A program made the translations under genes and the position numbers. The notes beneath the pieces are model-generated. The model did not search any database. It saw only the letters and a program-made list of their open reading frames with translations, and was not told where the DNA came from. Positions 61,988 to 64,000 of a stretch of DNA of 64,000 nt are shown in pieces. Source of the DNA: Pseudoselenomonas ruminantium (GTDB taxonomy: Bacteria > Bacillota > Negativicutes > Selenomonadales > Selenomonadaceae); contig NZ_FNJQ01000013.1 of assembly GCF_900104055.1 (NCBI RefSeq), positions 1 to 64,000 of the forward strand. Direction: 5' to 3'. How positions within the stretch are numbered: position 1 is the stretch's first letter; each line of letters begins with the position of its first letter.

Positions 61988-62626
61988 ATGTTATTAACAG
62001 CAAAAATATTATTGGCCATCGCAGCCGCCGTTGCTGGGGCCATCGGCGGCTCACGGTGGATTGCCAGACTTTATCAGCAATCCACTGAGATTCTCAGCTT
62101 TCCCCATGAGGTACAGAAACAGAACCGGCAACGCAAACGCTATTTGCCGGCCGCACTGGGTGTGCTTTTTGCCTTTTATCTGCTCTCCGCCGGCACAGGC
62201 GTTTTGTCCATCTGCCTGAATCTATTCTACATCTTTTTCCTCGTCATCTTTACCGTCACCGATTTTGAGCAGCAGGTCATTTTCGACAAGATGCTCCTGC
62301 CCTTTGCCCTGTTGGGAGTTGTCGCTGCCATCATCGGGGAAGCAGGGCTCATCAGCCACCTGCTGGCAGCTTTGGGCGGCGGCGTGCTGTTCCTGCTGCT
62401 GGCAATCCTTACCCGGGGCGGCATTGGCGGCGGTGATATCAAGCTGGTTGCCGCTTTAGGATTGTGGCTCGGCGTGAGCAGCTTGAGCCATGTAGTTGTC
62501 GTCGGTTTTATTGGCGGTGGTATCGGCGCACTCATCATGATGCTTTTTTGCCACAAAAAAAGGACCGACACTTTCGCGTACGGTCCTTACTTTACCATCG
62601 CAGCCCTGCTAATGCTGCTGCTTTGA
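61988..62626 (+). CDS. Prepilin peptidase (type IV, short form)
   Basis: Cleaves the leader of type IV prepilins or pseudopilins in the inner membrane. The 212 residues show about six helices and the two catalytic aspartates: TVTDFEQQVIFD and GIGGGDIKLVAALGLW. The N-terminal methylase-type cysteine domain is absent, so it is a peptidase-only form. It supports a type IV pilus or competence pseudopilus along with comEC/comEA, although no pilin genes are in the window. The last 70 bp contain the terminator of the convergent gene. Confidence 0.9.
   Translation: MLLTAKILLAIAAAVAGAIGGSRWIARLYQQSTEILSFPHEVQKQNRQRKRYLPAALGVLFAFYLLSAGTGVLSICLNLFYIFFLVIFTVTDFEQQVIFDKMLLPFALLGVVAAIIGEAGLISHLLAALGGGVLFLLLAILTRGGIGGGDIKLVAALGLWLGVSSLSHVVVVGFIGGGIGALIMMLFCHKKRTDTFAYGPYFTIAALLMLLL
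62555..62588 (-). terminator. Terminator of the binding-lipoprotein gene, located inside the prepilin peptidase CDS
   Basis: An 8-bp stem (AAGGACCG/CGGTCCTT) with a 13-nt loop, followed on the minus strand by TTTTTTG. It lies about 40 nt past the minus-strand stop at 62627 and within codons of the convergent gene. Confidence 0.8.
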
Positions 62627-63430
62627 TTATTTTTTCGTGATGTCCTTGCCGAACCATTTTTCGGAAATCTTGCCCATGGTGCCATCGGCTTTCATTTCGT
62701 TCAGCACTTTCTGCACATCGTCACGCAGCTGCTGATTGTCCTTCGCAAAGCCAATGCCAAAGGTGCTGACGTCACCAATAGCCACATCCACGGCCTCAAG
62801 GCTGTCCGGATGTTTGCTCATATAGTAGCGGCCCACGATCTCATCGCCCACCACGGCATCAATGCGGCCATTTTCCAGATCCATGAAGGCAGATACGAAG
62901 TCGGAATACTTCTTGACTTCCTTGACCTTTTCCTTAAAGAAGGCACTGCCATCCATATATTCCTCAGCAGAGCTGGCACTCTGGGTACCAACGACTTTTC
63001 CAGCCATGGAAGCTTCGTCCTTGATATCCTTGGTGCCTTTTTTTACGAATATGATCTGGCGGTTATCCATATAAGGATCGGAAAAGAGCATGTTTTCCTT
63101 ACGCTTTTCCGTGATATCCAGACCATTCCAAAGGATATCCACGCGGCCGCTCTTGAGTTCGGCCTCCTTACTGGACCAGTCTATAGCCTTGAATTCCACC
63201 TCACGGCCCAGACGCTTGCTGGCCTCCTTGGCCAAATCGATATCAAAGCCAACGATATTATTGCTTTCATCTTTAAAGCCCATCGGTGGGAAGTTATCAT
63301 CCAGGCCCACCACGATTTTCTTACCTGCGCCGGGCGCAACGTCCTTATTTGCTTCGCTGCCGCAGCCTGCAGCTACTGCCGCCGTCATGATTGCCGCCAA
63401 GCCCAGCGACAAGAGTTTCTGCCATTTCAT
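62627..63430 (-). CDS. Amino-acid ABC transporter substrate-binding lipoprotein
   Basis: A 267-residue periplasmic family-3 binding protein: signal peptide with a lipobox ending AAGC (about 20-23), then VVGLDDNFPPMGFKDESNNIVGFDIDLAKEASKRLG (quoted loosely), DWSSKEAELKSGRVDILWNGL, and DAVVGDEIVGRYY. No permease or ATPase gene adjoins it, so it either serves a distant transporter or acts in sensing. Start at ATG 63430 with GAGGGG 9 nt upstream. Confidence 0.93.
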   Translation of the reverse strand: MKWQKLLSLGLAAIMTAAVAAGCGSEANKDVAPGAGKKIVVGLDDNFPPMGFKDESNNIVGFDIDLAKEASKRLGREVEFKAIDWSSKEAELKSGRVDILWNGLDITEKRKENMLFSDPYMDNRQIIFVKKGTKDIKDEASMAGKVVGTQSASSAEEYMDGSAFFKEKVKEVKKYSDFVSAFMDLENGRIDAVVGDEIVGRYYMSKHPDSLEAVDVAIGDVSTFGIGFAKDNQQLRDDVQKVLNEMKADGTMGKISEKWFGKDITKK

Positions 63431-63486
63431 ATAGTCATACCCCTCTCTGTTTTTCTTTATCACGCTAAAGGATTAGTTCATTTGTA

Positions 63487-63516
63487 ATTATACTGTAAAG
63501 TTGTAAATACTGTCAA
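63487..63516 (-). promoter_or_regulatory. Putative promoter of the binding-lipoprotein gene
   Basis: Minus-strand TTGACA, 18 bp, TATAAT, about 55 nt upstream of the start. Confidence 0.7.
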
Positions 63517-63624
63517 GCCATTTTCTATTTGACCAAAAATAAAAAAAGGTATTTTCCGAATAAACTAGAAATATACACATATACATAACTGTGGAATTAT
63601 ATCCCACGCAAGGAGGGGTTTACT

Positions 63625-64000
63625 TTGCGAGCTGTTTCGGTGGAAGATTTAAAGCCCGGCATGATTCTCGCCCGCACCATCGTCAATCCAGACATGGTTG
63701 TGGTTTTATCGGAAGATACACTTTTGACCAAAGCCCATATTACGCGGCTGACTTTTTTGAACATCCCCGTGGTATACATCAAGGACGAATATGAATTAAG
63801 CAAAAACTATCAGGCTGTCTCTACGATTTTCAATCGCAGCAATGCCTTTGTGAAGGAATATGACGGTGTCCTGCAGGAGGCCAAGGGAATCTTTGAAGAA
63901 ACCAGCCGATCCGGCAATGTCCCCATGCATGAAACCCAGGATATGGTGAAGGAAACCATTGCGCCGTTGGCTCGTAACAGCGGAGCAATCGACTACCTGT
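63625..64000 (+). CDS. N-terminal part of a probable HD-GYP-type phosphodiesterase, partial
   Basis: Starts at TTG 63625, 8 nt after GGAGG, and runs off the right edge after 125 codons. The sequence (VEDLKPGMILARTIVNPDMVVVLSEDTLLT, quoted loosely; ITRLTFLNIPVVYIKDEYE) matches the small N-terminal domain that precedes HD-GYP domains in many Firmicute proteins. The catalytic domain is beyond the window, so c-di-GMP hydrolysis is inference. Confidence 0.65.
   Translation, partial: MRAVSVEDLKPGMILARTIVNPDMVVVLSEDTLLTKAHITRLTFLNIPVVYIKDEYELSKNYQAVSTIFNRSNAFVKEYDGVLQEAKGIFEETSRSGNVPMHETQDMVKETIAPLARNSGAIDYL

Overview
The window looks like a chromosomal segment of a diderm Firmicute of the class Negativicutes, most likely Selenomonas or a close relative. 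This placement is inference, from four things together: a two-partner-secretion pair (TpsA exoprotein plus TpsB outer-membrane pore) that needs an outer membrane; low-GC-type Firmicute genes (comEA/comEC, the cmk-plsC-type cluster, DacF-like carboxypeptidase, dnaE without exonuclease); succinate/propionate-type anaerobic metabolism (ATP-PEP carboxykinase, carboxyltransferase of the oxaloacetate/pyruvate family, [FeFe]-hydrogenase maturase HydE); and strong Shine-Dalgarno sequences with frequent TTG starts. I see no prophage, insertion sequence, rRNA operon or CRISPR array.

Layout. 1-1355: 5' part of a MotA/TolQ/ExbB-type channel gene with a long coiled-coil tail (ZorA-like), running off the left edge. 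1925-11448: glutamate dehydrogenase, a UvrD-type helicase with an embedded exonuclease, a periplasmic-sensor diguanylate cyclase, and the competence genes comEC/comEA. 11551-14971: serA, and divergently a biotin-dependent carboxyltransferase. 15089-25964: a long leftward housekeeping series (MBL hydrolase, plsC, cmk, aroA, flavoprotein, pseudouridine synthase, DacF, ROK kinase, dnaE). 26083-27619: a small rightward operon with hydE. 27668-36889: a leftward accessory block holding a response regulator, two BMP-type binding proteins, a hybrid histidine kinase and a headless GHKL kinase, flanked by conserved proteins of unknown function, one with an HExxH motif. 37112-47245: a secreted protein, a membrane protein with an in-frame stop, pckA, thrC, ybaK, an EAL protein, an NSS transporter and uridine kinase. 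47302-55127: the TpsA/TpsB locus with a CAP-domain protein and a coiled-coil membrane protein. 55506-64000: tyrS, PBP1A, an SpeD homologue lacking its autocatalytic serine, a PAS-GGDEF protein, tRNA-Leu(CAA), a prepilin peptidase, an amino-acid binding lipoprotein and the start of an HD-GYP-type protein.

How the genes work together. Cyclic-di-GMP signalling recurs: two GGDEF proteins, one EAL protein and one probable HD-GYP protein. Envelope biogenesis is dense (aroA-cmk-plsC, DacF, PBP1A, TpsA/B). The most unusual items are the SpeD homologue with Ser63 and His68 replaced (59181-59198), a C-type-lectin-like domain inserted in the TpsA beta-helix (50524-51021), the BMP/hybrid-kinase operon without transporter genes (28915-35312), and a family of short TTTGAC/GTCAAA repeats with a 7-bp phase. 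All functions come from reading motifs by eye; no database search was run.
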